A DNA stretch of 41,478 nucleotides, from NCBI GenBank assembly GCA_028577615.1, contig JAJSDU010000025.1:1-41478 (forward strand), given 5' to 3'. The translations under genes were made by a program, and so were the position numbers. This DNA comes from Nitrosomonas sp. GTDB lineage: Bacteria; Pseudomonadota; Gammaproteobacteria; Burkholderiales; Nitrosomonadaceae. The first letter of the stretch is position 1. Every line of letters starts with the position of its first letter. The notes beneath the pieces were generated by a model. It ran no database searches. It was given only the letters and a program-made list of their open reading frames with translations, and had not been told where the DNA came from. Of this stretch, positions 30,737 to 40,527 are shown piece by piece.

Positions 30737-33282
30737 ACATACTGCGGTTATCCTGCTGGCTGCTGCAAGGCGAATGGCGCGCCCGGTTTGTACAGATCAT
30801 TGTTGCCGTGGTTGCGATTGCGATGGGTGTGGCGCTGGGATTTTCGATTCATTTGATCAATACAGCGGCGCTGAATGAATTTTCAGCTGCGAATAAAAGC
30901 CTCTCAGGTCAGTCCGACGTACAGGTTTATGGCAAGCACGGATTTTTTGATGAAACCATTTATCCGAAACTGGCGCGGTACGAAGGTGTAAAACTGGCAA
31001 ATCCGGTACTGGAATTCACCGCAACAGTACCGGAAAAACTTGAAAACCAGAACGATCGCAAACTGAAAATACTGGGCATTGACATCTTACGCGCGGCGGG
31101 CATATCACCCGATTTGCTGGGCGTTCCTGCTGAAGGCAGATCAATGGACAACTTTGCAGATGATGCTATCTTTCTGTCCCCTGCCGCAATGGAATGGTTG
31201 AAGCTTGAGCAGGGCGATGTATTGCATCTGAATGTTGGTGTTGAGACCATCGCGCTGCGTGTGGCGGGCGGACTGACCCGGGCGCGCGCTGGCCAACGTA
31301 TTGCAGTCATGGATATCGGTGCAGCGCAATGGCGGTTCCAGTATCTTGGCTTATTGTCCAGAATTGAACTTAAACTGGAACCTCATATTCATCACGAGGC
31401 CTTCAAAGAAATGTTGGCGCGTGAACTCGGCGAACAATTTTATGTTTCCGAAATTGCCGATCAGGAAGCACGTATCGCCAATATGTCGCGCGCCTATCGG
31501 ATCAATTTAAATATGCTCGCGCTGGTGGCGTTGTTTACCGGCTCGTTTCTTGTTTTTTCAACTCAGGCGCTGTCAATCATGCGCCGCCGCAGTCAGTTTG
31601 CGTTTTTGCGCGTCCTGGGTTACACCCGGCGCCAATTGTTGCTGCAAATTCTTACCGAAGGCATCGTGCTTGGTGTAATAGGTTCTTTACTCGGATTAGT
31701 GCTGGGTTATGGCTGCGCGATTGTTGCAATCAATCTGCTGGGCGGGAATTTGGGCAGCAATTTTTTTCCCGGTATACAGCCAAGTATTTTTTTCAGTTCA
31801 CAGGATGTCATCCTGTTTTTTATAATCGGCTTATGCGTCACTGTATTGGGCGCTATTCTTCCAGCCAGGGAAGTGGTCAATGCAAACCAGGCCAGCGCAC
31901 TTAAATCAGGCAGTGAAGACAGCGCGATGAATCGCACACAGCGCACACGCGTCGCGTTGTTCTGTTTGTTTATTGGAGTTCTGCTGACACAACTGCCCCC
32001 GGTGTATGAATTACCCATTTTTGGCTACATGGCAATTGCGCTGCTGTTGATCGGCGGTATCGCATTGATGCCCGGCCTGGCAAAACTGGTTTTTACCTTT
32101 TTACAGCAGTATGCCAGCCGTTATTCCAGAAATGTCATTATCCTGTTGACTGTCGCACGTCAGGCCAATGCGCCGAATCAGGCATCAATTGCGCTGAGCG
32201 GTGTGCTGGCAAGCTTCAGTCTGATCGTAGCGATGGCCGTTATGGTACTGAGTTTCAGGATATCAGTCGATCGCTGGCTGGATCACGTTCTACCCGCAGA
32301 TCTATATGTGCGTGTTGCTGACATCGGTATGCAAGGCGGTTTCCAGTTGAGCGAACAGAACGCAATCACCGGATTACCAGGATTTGTCCGCACTGATTTT
32401 TTTCGTGTGCAAAACCTCACGCTGAATCCGGATCGTCCGGAAATTACATTGATTGCCCGGCCGATAGATGCATCTGAGCCCGATAACACATTACCTTTAA
32501 CGGGTGATGTACTGGCGCTAAGTCTGCTGCCCGAAGGCGCCATGCCACTCTGGGTGTCGGAAGCGATGATTGATTTGTACGGTTATGCCGTGGGTGAAAA
32601 GGTAAGGATTCCTGTTGGCGATGGGTGGCACGAATTCCGGGTTGCGGGAGTATGGCGCGATTATGGCCGGCAATTCGGTGCGGTACAAATGCAATTATCC
32701 GACTATCAGGCACTGACTGGCGACTTCAGTACCAACTCGGCAGCCTTATGGCTCGATGCTGAAACAACAATGGCCGAAGCTTATGCGGCACTGCAACAGT
32801 TACCATTCAGCAACGTGCTCGAAATTACGCAATCGCAACAGATACGTGAATCGAGTCTGGCGATTTTTGATCGCAGCTTTGCCATTACCTATGTATTGGA
32901 AATCGTTGCTGTAATCATTGGGCTGTCAGGTGTTGCGGCGAGTTTTTCGGCGCAGATGCTGGCCCGAGCGAAAGAATTTGGCATGTTACGGCATATCGGT
33001 GTTACACAACGACAGATTATGCTCATGCTCGCTGCGGAAGGCTGTTTTCTGACACTATTGGGTGTGGTGCTAGGTTTTATACTGGGTCTGGGTATCAGCT
33101 TAATTCTGATTTTCATCGTCAATCCACAGTCCTTTCACTGGACGATGCAACTTCACATGCCGTGGAACTGGCTTTTGTTGATCTCGGTTGTCATGCTTGT
33201 AAGCGCCTCATTGACTGCCTGGCTCGCCGGCAGAAAGGCATTGGCCGGCAGTATTATTCGTACGGTACGGGAGGACTGGTGA
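30733..33282 (+). CDS. FtsX/LolC-like ABC permease with two FtsX modules
   Basis: 849 residues. A membrane segment near 15-40 is followed by a large periplasmic region (about 45-245). A first FtsX module (about 255-405) has LVFSTQALSIMRRRSQFAFLRVLGYTRRQ; further membrane segments, a second periplasmic region and a C-terminal FtsX module (about 720-845) with MLARAKEFGMLRHIGVTQRQIM complete it. The duplicated layout fits single-polypeptide permeases that pair with one LolD-like ATPase. The start overlaps the ATPase stop, and the stop overlaps the GTG of the lipocalin gene, so all three are translationally coupled. Confidence 0.9.
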   Translation: MNILRLSCWLLQGEWRARFVQIIVAVVAIAMGVALGFSIHLINTAALNEFSAANKSLSGQSDVQVYGKHGFFDETIYPKLARYEGVKLANPVLEFTATVPEKLENQNDRKLKILGIDILRAAGISPDLLGVPAEGRSMDNFADDAIFLSPAAMEWLKLEQGDVLHLNVGVETIALRVAGGLTRARAGQRIAVMDIGAAQWRFQYLGLLSRIELKLEPHIHHEAFKEMLARELGEQFYVSEIADQEARIANMSRAYRINLNMLALVALFTGSFLVFSTQALSIMRRRSQFAFLRVLGYTRRQLLLQILTEGIVLGVIGSLLGLVLGYGCAIVAINLLGGNLGSNFFPGIQPSIFFSSQDVILFFIIGLCVTVLGAILPAREVVNANQASALKSGSEDSAMNRTQRTRVALFCLFIGVLLTQLPPVYELPIFGYMAIALLLIGGIALMPGLAKLVFTFLQQYASRYSRNVIILLTVARQANAPNQASIALSGVLASFSLIVAMAVMVLSFRISVDRWLDHVLPADLYVRVADIGMQGGFQLSEQNAITGLPGFVRTDFFRVQNLTLNPDRPEITLIARPIDASEPDNTLPLTGDVLALSLLPEGAMPLWVSEAMIDLYGYAVGEKVRIPVGDGWHEFRVAGVWRDYGRQFGAVQMQLSDYQALTGDFSTNSAALWLDAETTMAEAYAALQQLPFSNVLEITQSQQIRESSLAIFDRSFAITYVLEIVAVIIGLSGVAASFSAQMLARAKEFGMLRHIGVTQRQIMLMLAAEGCFLTLLGVVLGFILGLGISLILIFIVNPQSFHWTMQLHMPWNWLLLISVVMLVSASLTAWLAGRKALAGSIIRTVREDW

Positions 33283-34385
33283 TAAATATTTTTTTAAAAA
33301 AATTTCAATTATTCTTACTCTTTCTGTTCAGCATTTTGTGGCCATCCATGTCCGTGCCACAGCAGCCTGCAAAAGACAATCAGTTTGCAATCGTTTCACC
33401 CGGCCATGCACTGATATTTCCACAAGATTACGGCGCCCATCCCGATTTTCGCATTGAGTGGTGGTATGTAACCGGCTGGCTCGAAACAGATGATAAAAAA
33501 ACCCTGGGATTTCAGGTTACTTTTTTCCGCTCTTCTACCGGCCATAATCCAGAGAACCCGAGTCAATTTGCACCGAAGCAACTGGTCATTGCACATGCAG
33601 CCCTGTCAGATCCGGCTATCGGACGGCTGATATACGATGAGAAATCCGCACGCGCTGGATTTGATCTGGTTTATGCCAAAGAAGGCGATACCCATGTCAA
33701 GCTTGACGACTGGTATTTTCTGCGAGATTCAAAAGGACACTACCAAACAGAAATCAGTGCTGACAAATTCGGTATGCAACTCTCATTGATACCGACACAA
33801 AAAATGCTGCTGCAAGGTGAAAACGGCTTTTCCCGCAAAGGTCCGAGTATCGAACAGGCGAGTTACTATTACAGTGAGCCCCATTTAAAAGTAACCGGAT
33901 CCATCAGACATCAGGGGAAACTCCTGGCTGTAAACGGCCATGCGTGGCTTGACCACGAATGGTCATCGGAACTCCTGGACTCCCGCGCGGATGGATGGGA
34001 TTGGGTCAGTATGAACCTCTTTGACGGTTCATCGTTAATGGCTTTCCAGATTCGCGGCAAGGAGGGTCAAAAACTCTGGGCTTATGCCAAATTCAGGAAT
34101 GCCGCAGGCGATGCCCGGTTTTACGGTCCGAATCAGGTTGAGTTTATACCGCAACGCGTTTGGCAATCACCACATACCAATGCGGTTTACCCGGTCGAGA
34201 TGCATGTCCGTACGGGTGAATCTGAATGGCGCCTGATTCCGTTTTTCGATGATCAGGAATTGGATTCACGTGGTACTACGGGCGCAGTATATTGGGAAGG
34301 TGCAGTCAGAGTCTTCCGGGAACAACAATCCGTCGGGCAAGGCTATCTTGAGTTGACAGGATATGAAAGCGCGTTAGATTTGTAA
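33279..34385 (+). CDS. AttH/CrtC-like lipocalin-domain protein
   Basis: About 368 residues from GTG 33279, which overlaps the permease stop (GTGA) and follows a strong GGGAGG site; the longer open frame upstream lies inside the permease. A signal-like segment (FQLFLLFLFSILWPSMS) leads to a two-lobed calycin domain with DFRIEWWYVTGWLE, ASYYYSEPHLKVTGSI, GHAWLDHEWSSELL and DGWDWVSMNLFDGSSLMAFQIR. This is the CrtC/AttH family; as I recall, a Nitrosomonas europaea member has a solved structure. It is probably periplasmic and receives or modifies a lipid handled by the ABC transporter; carotenoid hydratase activity is unlikely because no carotenoid genes are near. Confidence 0.88.
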   Translation: MINIFLKKFQLFLLFLFSILWPSMSVPQQPAKDNQFAIVSPGHALIFPQDYGAHPDFRIEWWYVTGWLETDDKKTLGFQVTFFRSSTGHNPENPSQFAPKQLVIAHAALSDPAIGRLIYDEKSARAGFDLVYAKEGDTHVKLDDWYFLRDSKGHYQTEISADKFGMQLSLIPTQKMLLQGENGFSRKGPSIEQASYYYSEPHLKVTGSIRHQGKLLAVNGHAWLDHEWSSELLDSRADGWDWVSMNLFDGSSLMAFQIRGKEGQKLWAYAKFRNAAGDARFYGPNQVEFIPQRVWQSPHTNAVYPVEMHVRTGESEWRLIPFFDDQELDSRGTTGAVYWEGAVRVFREQQSVGQGYLELTGYESALDL

Positions 34386-34480
34386 AATGCTTTGTTTGGT
34401 TTATAATCATAAAATTACAATCCAAACTTGAAAAAGTAATTTAACTCTTGTTTTTGTATAAGTTCAAAAAACATTGTTTT

Positions 34481-34514
34481 CAGATGACTATTTCGGAAAT
34501 AGCACAATCATCTG
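34481..34514. other. Nested inverted repeat upstream of the carboxypeptidase gene
   Basis: CAGATGA and TCATCTG (7 bp) enclose a second stem CTATTT/AAATAG with loop CGG; five unpaired bases separate the stems on the right side. It lies about 95 bases after the lipocalin stop and about 100 bases before the carboxypeptidase start. Without a T tract it is not a classical terminator and may be a structured leader or 3' end. Confidence 0.45.
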
Positions 34515-34615
34515 AGCAACTAGAATAAAAAGTTAAGCTATTACACACGGATTGTACCCGGTGCAACTCCAGTTTAGCGTTGATGACGTGACCATAATTT
34601 TAAGAGGATAAATCA

Positions 34616-35914
34616 ATGTTCGCTTTGATACTGACAGGAAGAAAAGTTTTCCTTGCCCTTACTGTGGTGTTGCTGCTAAGTTTTACCTCAATTAGCCAGG
34701 TATGGGCCAACCCACGCTACGCTTCGATCGTAATGGACGCTAATACAGGCGAGGTACTGCACGAATCCAGTGCCGACGCAAGCCGCTATCCGGCCTCCTT
34801 AACCAAGATGATGACGCTCTATATGTTATTTGAAGCGTTAGAGCGCGGAAAAATGACGCTGAATACACGGATGCCGGTATCCGCACATGCTGCATCAATG
34901 CCGCAGACAAATATCGGTTTGCGTACGGGAGAAACGCTCAGTGTTCGGGACGCCATTCCTGCGCTGATCGTACGTTCTGCCAATGATGCCGCAGCAGTCG
35001 TAGCCGAAGCGCTTGGTAATACGGAATCCAACTTCGGCAATATGATGACACAAAAGGCACGTCAATTAGGCATGACCGCGACAACTTTCCGCAATGCATC
35101 AGGCCTGCCCAACAATGCGCAAAAAACCACCGCCCGCGATATGGCAAGACTGTCTTCCCGGCTAATGAAAGATTTTCCACAGTACTATCATTATTTCTCT
35201 ACACCATCGTTTCACTACAAAGGAAGAACCTACAACAGCCATAACCGAATGGTAAGGAACACCCAGGGAGTAGACGGACTGAAAACCGGATTTATACGCG
35301 CTTCCGGATTTAACGTCGCCACTTCAGCAAAACGCAATAACCGGCGTGTCATTGCTGTAGTTATGGGCGGCAATTCAGCAGCGGCGCGTGATCAGCATAT
35401 GGCTCAATTGCTGGACCGCAGTTTTAATCAGGTTGTTGCGTCAAAACCAAGAAACAGGAACCAGAATACTGAAAAAATGATCGCCAAAGCGCCGATTCCC
35501 GTTAACAAGCCACCAATAGGCCTGGCACGCGCCACGACGCCGGATCCGGCCGCAATTCTTCGCGGTGAAATGCCGGCGCCTTCGAATCATTCACCCAGTG
35601 TTGCGTATGTCACGCCTGCATCGTTTACCCCTGCTGTCTCAGTACCAAGAGTGATTCAGAGCACACCACAAGTCCATCGCGATAGCTGGGCTGTGCAGAT
35701 TGGTTCATATTATGAACAAGACCGCGCACGCGCGCAGGCGCAAGCTGCAACCCGCTGGGTAGCGGGTGAAGTTGCAGTTGTCGAAGTCGAAATCAGCAAC
35801 CGCACAATGTACCGCGCCAGATTGGTCGGTTTCCAGAAAAAACAGGCGCACACCGTTTGTCAGAACCTGTCACGCCAGGGCATGGATTGCCTGGTTGTAC
35901 GCTCACAAGGCTAA
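34616..35914 (+). CDS. D-alanyl-D-alanine carboxypeptidase (S11) with C-terminal SPOR domain
   Basis: 432 residues. The signal peptide ends near Ala31 (SISQVWA). The serine-type carboxypeptidase domain spans about 33-270 with the three penicillin-binding motifs: Ser61-x-x-Lys64 (SLTK), Ser121-Ala-Asn123 and Lys223-Thr-Gly225. A Pro-rich linker (about 285-350) leads to a SPOR domain (about 355-430: WAVQIGSYYEQDRARAQAQA, then VGFQKKQAHTVCQNLSRQG), which binds denuded septal peptidoglycan. The usual PBP5 C-terminal beta domain is absent, so SPOR probably directs the enzyme to division sites. AGAGGA precedes the ATG. It appears to be monocistronic. Confidence 0.92.
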   Translation: MFALILTGRKVFLALTVVLLLSFTSISQVWANPRYASIVMDANTGEVLHESSADASRYPASLTKMMTLYMLFEALERGKMTLNTRMPVSAHAASMPQTNIGLRTGETLSVRDAIPALIVRSANDAAAVVAEALGNTESNFGNMMTQKARQLGMTATTFRNASGLPNNAQKTTARDMARLSSRLMKDFPQYYHYFSTPSFHYKGRTYNSHNRMVRNTQGVDGLKTGFIRASGFNVATSAKRNNRRVIAVVMGGNSAAARDQHMAQLLDRSFNQVVASKPRNRNQNTEKMIAKAPIPVNKPPIGLARATTPDPAAILRGEMPAPSNHSPSVAYVTPASFTPAVSVPRVIQSTPQVHRDSWAVQIGSYYEQDRARAQAQAATRWVAGEVAVVEVEISNRTMYRARLVGFQKKQAHTVCQNLSRQGMDCLVVRSQG

Positions 35915-36150
35915 CGAGATAACGTAACCCTTTTGATTTACTTTCTCCGCGCAAATAATTTTATGCAGATATAAGTAAAGTATCGTTTAAAAAATTTCAT
36001 CCAATCTTGAAACCTGACTCCCTTAAAGAAATACAATTAAACTTTATTGAGTAGTTTTGCCGGAAAGCTGGCATAGATTGCGCCTATTTTGAAGCCGGTC
36101 ACACTACTTGCTGCAGAAAACCGAGCGCTAGTTTACGAATTTTGCTCTCC

Positions 36151-37041
36151 ATGAAAACAACCGTCAAAAAGCTGCTCGTACCCACGCTATCACAGGATGG
36201 CGAGCAAAAAAAACCGCACAATATTGCTTATACCGATTGGGGTGATTCTGATAATCCTCGTGTCGTTGTCTGCGTTCACGGGTTGACCCGAAACTGCCGG
36301 GACTTCGATTTTCTGGCAGCGGCGCTATCCCCATATTACCGGGTGATATGTCCCGATGTTGTCGGACGAGGCCAGAGTGACTGGCTTGAGGATGAACACG
36401 ACTATGATTATTATCCTCTGTATCTTTCTGATGCTACAACGCTGATCGCTTTCATTCAGCACCAATACAAAACTCCTGTCACCATCGACTGGATAGGCAT
36501 ATCAATGGGTGGCTTGATCGGCATGATGATCGCGATACAATCTGAAATCAAAATCAACAAGCTGGTAATGAGTGATATTGGCCCACTGATTCCAGTGACT
36601 GCGCTGAAAAGAATGGCGGAATACGTCGGAAAAGATCTCCGTTTCGATAATCTTGAAGCATTTGAAGCTTACATCCGAAAAATTTCAGCGCCGTTCGGAC
36701 CGCTCACCGACGATCAGTGGCGGCATCTGACAATACATAGCGCGCGATTGCACAGCGATGGTACTTATGGCTTCTACTATGACCCCAAAATATCCGCCAG
36801 TTTTAAGGCACATGCGCTTCTGGAGGATGTCGATTTATGGCAATACTGGGATATACTGCAAACGCCAACGCTGGTAATACGGGGATCCGAATCCGATGTA
36901 TTGCTTGCCGAAACTGCACAGGCAATGCAGGAAAGAGGTCCCAAGGCTAAGATCATCGAATTACCCGGAATTGGTCATGCACCGATTTTACTGGATGAAA
37001 AACAAATCGCGATTGTGAAGAATTTTTTATCAGGTAATTAA
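36151..37041 (+). CDS. Alpha/beta-fold hydrolase
   Basis: 296 residues from the ATG at 36151; a TTG at 36142 would add three. Alpha/beta hydrolase landmarks are the oxyanion strand VVVCVHGLTRNCRDFD (about 38-53), the nucleophile elbow GISMGG with Ser118, a likely acid in RGSESDVL and the catalytic His in GIGHAPIL near the end. There is no signal peptide, so it is cytoplasmic. The substrate is not evident. Gaps of over 200 bases on both sides suggest a single-gene unit. Confidence 0.88.
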   Translation: MKTTVKKLLVPTLSQDGEQKKPHNIAYTDWGDSDNPRVVVCVHGLTRNCRDFDFLAAALSPYYRVICPDVVGRGQSDWLEDEHDYDYYPLYLSDATTLIAFIQHQYKTPVTIDWIGISMGGLIGMMIAIQSEIKINKLVMSDIGPLIPVTALKRMAEYVGKDLRFDNLEAFEAYIRKISAPFGPLTDDQWRHLTIHSARLHSDGTYGFYYDPKISASFKAHALLEDVDLWQYWDILQTPTLVIRGSESDVLLAETAQAMQERGPKAKIIELPGIGHAPILLDEKQIAIVKNFLSGN

Positions 37042-37208
37042 GCATCTGCTAGGTTTTAATAAGAAAAACATACTTTCATCCGCTTGTACACATCGCTTCA
37101 AATTCTTCTCAATAATCATTTCAATCTTCCGATGTAAATCAGGTCTGCTCATTCAGCGGATTAACTGCTGCGTAGAGCGACAAAATTTCATTAACTGATC
37201 GGTAAGAT

Positions 37209-37231
37209 GGATGAATAAAAACTATTTATCC
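37209..37231 (+). other. Hairpin in the leader of the comEA-like gene
   Basis: GGATGAATA and TATTTATCC pair over nine positions (one G-U) around a 5-base loop, 10 bases upstream of the AAAGGAG ribosome site. It may influence translation or transcript stability; a chance structure in AT-rich sequence is possible. Confidence 0.3.
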
Positions 37232-37253
37232 AGATTATTTTAAAGGAGAAAAA

Positions 37254-37553
37254 ATGAAAAAACTTTTAATTTTAACTGTTCTGATATTTTTGTTTTCTGG
37301 TCAGGTATATGCCGCTGTCGACATCAATACCGCAACGCAAACCGAACTTGAGACACTTCAAGGGATTGGGCCAGCTAAAGCAAAGGCGATTATCGAATAT
37401 CGCGAAAAGAATGGCTCATTCACATCAATAGAAGGCCTGACGTCAGTTGATGGTATTGGCCCTGGAACAATGAAGCAGCTGGGTAACAGCATTACTGTCA
37501 GTAATCCGCAGACCGCCGAAACGACAGCAGCTGTAACAAATCCACAAGAGTAA
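37254..37553 (+). CDS. ComEA-like helix-hairpin-helix DNA-binding protein
   Basis: 99 residues. A signal peptide, MKKLLILTVLIFLFSGQVYA, is followed by the double helix-hairpin-helix region VDINTATQTELETLQGIGPAKAKAIIEYR and FTSIEGLTSVDGIGPGTMKQLG, then a Thr/Ala-rich tail. Such small exported HhH proteins bind double-stranded DNA in the periplasm and are counterparts of ComEA, used in DNA uptake; no other competence genes are in the window. An AAAGGAG ribosome site precedes the ATG, and a strong hairpin terminator follows. Confidence 0.9.
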   Translation: MKKLLILTVLIFLFSGQVYAAVDINTATQTELETLQGIGPAKAKAIIEYREKNGSFTSIEGLTSVDGIGPGTMKQLGNSITVSNPQTAETTAAVTNPQE

Positions 37554-37570
37554 CGCTGTAAGTTACTAAA

Positions 37571-37606
37571 GACAAAGCCCGCGGAGCCACTCCTGTGGGC
37601 TTTGTC
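37571..37606. terminator. Strong hairpin after the comEA-like gene
   Basis: GACAAAGCCCGC pairs with GTGGGCTTTGTC (12 positions, one G-U), with an inner GGAG/CTCC extension. The right arm ends in CTTTGTC rather than a long T run. The position 18 bases after the stop supports a terminator. Confidence 0.7.
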
Positions 37607-37705
37607 ATATCTTCTCAAAGCGTTGATCATTTTTATCGGTCTGCAAGCAGTTTTTCGAATTAAAATATCATGTTTTCGCCTCTTTAAACCATGATAAATT
37701 GATCA

Positions 37706-38437
37706 ATGGAAAAAATCCGGTTATCGAAACTGATGGCAGAGCAAGGCATATGCTCGCGACGTGAGGCAGATCAATATATTGAACGCGGCTGGGTTTTTGT
37801 TGATGGAAAACAAATAGCCGAACTGGGCAGCAAAATTTTCCCCACACAGCGAATTACGTTACACAAACTCGCTGTCTCTCAGCAAATTCAGCTTGTCACA
37901 ATTCTGCTCAATAAACCCGTTGGTTATGTTTCCGGGCAGGCAGAATCCGGGTACCTGCCTGCAATTCATTTAATCACGCCGGAACGGCAGTTTTGTGAAA
38001 AATCGCCTTGTCCGCAATTCAAAAAAACGCACCTCAGAAATCTGGCACCAGCCGGACGTTTGGATATCGATTCGCAGGGACTGCTGGTGCTGACCCAGGA
38101 CGGACGCATTGCCAGACAATTAATTGGCAGCGAATCAACTATTGAAAAAGAATATCTGGTCAGAGTCAAGGGTGTCCTCCCATCTGAAAAGCTGGCATTA
38201 CTCAATCACGGATTATGTCTCGATGGAAAAGCATTAAAACCTGCGCGGGTCAGCTGGCAAAATAAAGATCAGCTACGCTTCGTTTTGCGCGAAGGCAAAA
38301 AACGCCAAATACGCCGCATGTGTGAAATGGTCAATTTACAGGTAACCGGCCTGAAACGCGTACGGATTGGAAAAATCAGATTGGGTCACCTACCGGAAGG
38401 GAAATGGCGATATCTCGGAAGCGAAGAACATTTCTAA
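37706..38437 (+). CDS. Pseudouridine synthase of the RsuA/RluB/E/F family
   Basis: 243 residues: an N-terminal S4 RNA-binding domain (about 3-60; [29 protein letters not shown]) and the catalytic domain with [12 protein letters not shown] (about 68-79), the motif [17 protein letters not shown] with catalytic Asp120, and [25 protein letters not shown] near the end. It modifies uridine in ribosomal RNA; the wording resembles RluF-type 23S enzymes, but the exact site cannot be fixed from sequence alone. The start at 37706 gives a normal S4 domain. It stands alone between terminator-like sequences. Confidence 0.9.
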   Translation: MEKIRLSKLMAEQGICSRREADQYIERGWVFVDGKQIAELGSKIFPTQRITLHKLAVSQQIQLVTILLNKPVGYVSGQAESGYLPAIHLITPERQFCEKSPCPQFKKTHLRNLAPAGRLDIDSQGLLVLTQDGRIARQLIGSESTIEKEYLVRVKGVLPSEKLALLNHGLCLDGKALKPARVSWQNKDQLRFVLREGKKRQIRRMCEMVNLQVTGLKRVRIGKIRLGHLPEGKWRYLGSEEHF

Positions 38438-38622
38438 TCACAATTCGGCACCTCCAATAAACTGTCGTGATTTTTGCTTAAAAGCAGACAATTCATTTTG
38501 CCCGTGGAAACAGATCGTTAAAAACACAAGCCCTTTTTATTTATTGTTTCGCGCAATAACATCCGCTACATTTCCACTTCATCATCTTTGACTCAAGAAT
38601 ATCATTTTTAATCCAATTGAAT

Positions 38623-40527
38623 ATGCTTGTTCACTCCCATTTATTTTTGTCCGATTTTGATTCACCACAGTCGCTTAAAGCGCGCATGAGTATTTTAAGC
38701 AAAACCGCAGAAATCGGGGAATGGTTCATGCATTTTGCTGCGGATACAACGGCATGGTCGGAATATCTGTATGAATTTTATGAACTGGATAGAAATTTTG
38801 CATGTTCGGCCATTCTGGAGTGCACGGATTTGTACGCGCATGCTGAAAAAGAAAAAATGCGCGCATTGATTGAATCTGTCATTGAAACAAAAACTGAACG
38901 CAGCGCAGAATTCATGATTGTGATGCCCGATGGCCGGATTAAGTGGCATGACACTACGCTTCATCCTGTACTGGGTCCCGATGGAGTGACAATCGGTTTA
39001 TACGGTATTGTGCAGAATATCACCGCGAAGAAGGAACAAACACGAGAACAACGGCTTTATCAGCGAATCTTCGACCAGCTTCCAGCCGGATTATTCGTCA
39101 TGGATCCGAAAGGAACCTGCGTCTATATAAATCAGGCTGGCAGAACACTGAAAAAACACACCATAACAGTACCAGCCGGTGTGGCAGGGCACGAGCATGG
39201 CGATTCGGCGAACACGGCGTCTGAAGCTGATGTGACTGAATCTGAAAAATGCGCGCGCCTGCAACAGTGCATGACTGATAAACGGCCAATAGTTTTTGAA
39301 GAAAAACTGACAGACACAAAAGGCCGTGAACGGATTTTTTCGACCAGACTGCTGCCGATTCTGGATGAAACCGGCAACATGGACTATTTCATCGAGTACG
39401 GCCTGGATATCACCACCAAAAAGCAATATGCGCTTGAACGCCAGCGCATGGCTTATGTTGCGGAAAAAACCAACGGACTCGTTATGATTACCGATCCTGA
39501 CCGGAAGATCATCTGGGTTAACCACAGTTTTGAAAAAATTTTAGGTTACCATGCAAATGAGGTAATCGGGCGCAATCCCGCATCTTTCCTGCAGGGACCT
39601 GAAACATCTTCAGAAACGATACGCGAAATTTCACGCTCGTTGAAAAATACCGGCTCATTCTCCGGTGAAATCCTGAACTACACCAAACGCGGTGAAAAAA
39701 TCTGGCTTTATCTCAACATAACCGCAGTCTACGATGACACGGGCAAGCTGATCAATTATGTAGCGGTCGAAAATGACATCACGCTCATCAAGCTGGCTGA
39801 ACAGCGATTACAGCAGACTGTGGAAAAAGAACGCGAACTCAACCGCTTCAAGACCCAGTTTGTCAATCTGGCATCGCACCAGTTCCGTACTCCGCTTGCC
39901 GCAATCCGGTCAAGTATCGATCTGCTGGACCTGAAGCTGGAATCCCTTGGAAATTCTCCCGCCTTTGTCGAGATCTTTAATAGACATAAGCATATTATTA
40001 CGGAAGAAATCATACGCATGACGGAACTCATGGAAAATATACTGGATATCGGACGAATGGATGAAGGAAAAATAGAGCTTTCCAAGAAAGCACTTCCGTT
40101 CAAACAATTTATGGATACTTTTGTTCAAACAAATGCTGAAACCGGCGGACAACATAGAAAACTGAAGTATCGCTTCGATGCGCCAGATGGCATCATCAAC
40201 CTGGATGAAATTCTGATGCGGAATGTTTTACGCAACATTGTGTCAAATGCATTCAAGTATTCCGAAGGAAAGCCAGCACCCGAGATGACGGTTTATTATA
40301 CTGACAATAGATACTTTATCCGAATCAAGGATTACGGCATCGGTATTCCGGAAAAAGATCAGCCTTTTCTGTTTCAATCGTTTTTCCGTGCTTCAAATAC
40401 CGGAAATCTTCCCGGCAGCGGATTAGGCCTCATGATTGCAAAAAAATTAATCCTGTTGCATGGCGGCGATATTCGCTGTGAAAGCAAAGCCGGCGATGGC
40501 TGTACCGTGACAATTCAATGTGCCTGA
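38623..40527 (+). CDS. Soluble multi-PAS sensor histidine kinase
   Basis: 634 residues from ATG 38623; TTG 38617 would add two. There is no membrane segment or signal peptide, so it is a cytoplasmic sensor. Three PAS regions lie at about 20-135, 145-270 and 280-398. The third reads GYHANEVIGRNPASFLQGPET, LOV-like in wording, but the flavin-binding Cys of GRNCRFLQG is missing. The HisKA domain has the phospho-acceptor His in LASHQFRTPLAAIRSSID (near 425) and the HATPase domain has NIVSNAFKYSEGKP, DYGIGIPEKDQPFLFQSFFR and GSGLGLMIAKKL. It overlaps its response-regulator gene by about eight bases, and the pair lies directly upstream of amoC. Confidence 0.9.
   Translation: MLVHSHLFLSDFDSPQSLKARMSILSKTAEIGEWFMHFAADTTAWSEYLYEFYELDRNFACSAILECTDLYAHAEKEKMRALIESVIETKTERSAEFMIVMPDGRIKWHDTTLHPVLGPDGVTIGLYGIVQNITAKKEQTREQRLYQRIFDQLPAGLFVMDPKGTCVYINQAGRTLKKHTITVPAGVAGHEHGDSANTASEADVTESEKCARLQQCMTDKRPIVFEEKLTDTKGRERIFSTRLLPILDETGNMDYFIEYGLDITTKKQYALERQRMAYVAEKTNGLVMITDPDRKIIWVNHSFEKILGYHANEVIGRNPASFLQGPETSSETIREISRSLKNTGSFSGEILNYTKRGEKIWLYLNITAVYDDTGKLINYVAVENDITLIKLAEQRLQQTVEKERELNRFKTQFVNLASHQFRTPLAAIRSSIDLLDLKLESLGNSPAFVEIFNRHKHIITEEIIRMTELMENILDIGRMDEGKIELSKKALPFKQFMDTFVQTNAETGGQHRKLKYRFDAPDGIINLDEILMRNVLRNIVSNAFKYSEGKPAPEMTVYYTDNRYFIRIKDYGIGIPEKDQPFLFQSFFRASNTGNLPGSGLGLMIAKKLILLHGGDIRCESKAGDGCTVTIQCA

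Noticed and set aside
36069-36090. Sigma-54-like CTGGCAT ... TTGC upstream of the alpha/beta hydrolase
   Set aside because: The spacing from GG to GC is only 10 bases, which does not fit the -24/-12 architecture.
39460-39800. Blue-light LOV domain in the kinase upstream of amoC
   Set aside because: The third PAS domain has LOV-like wording but GRNPASFLQG replaces GRNCRFLQG, so the flavin-adduct cysteine is missing.
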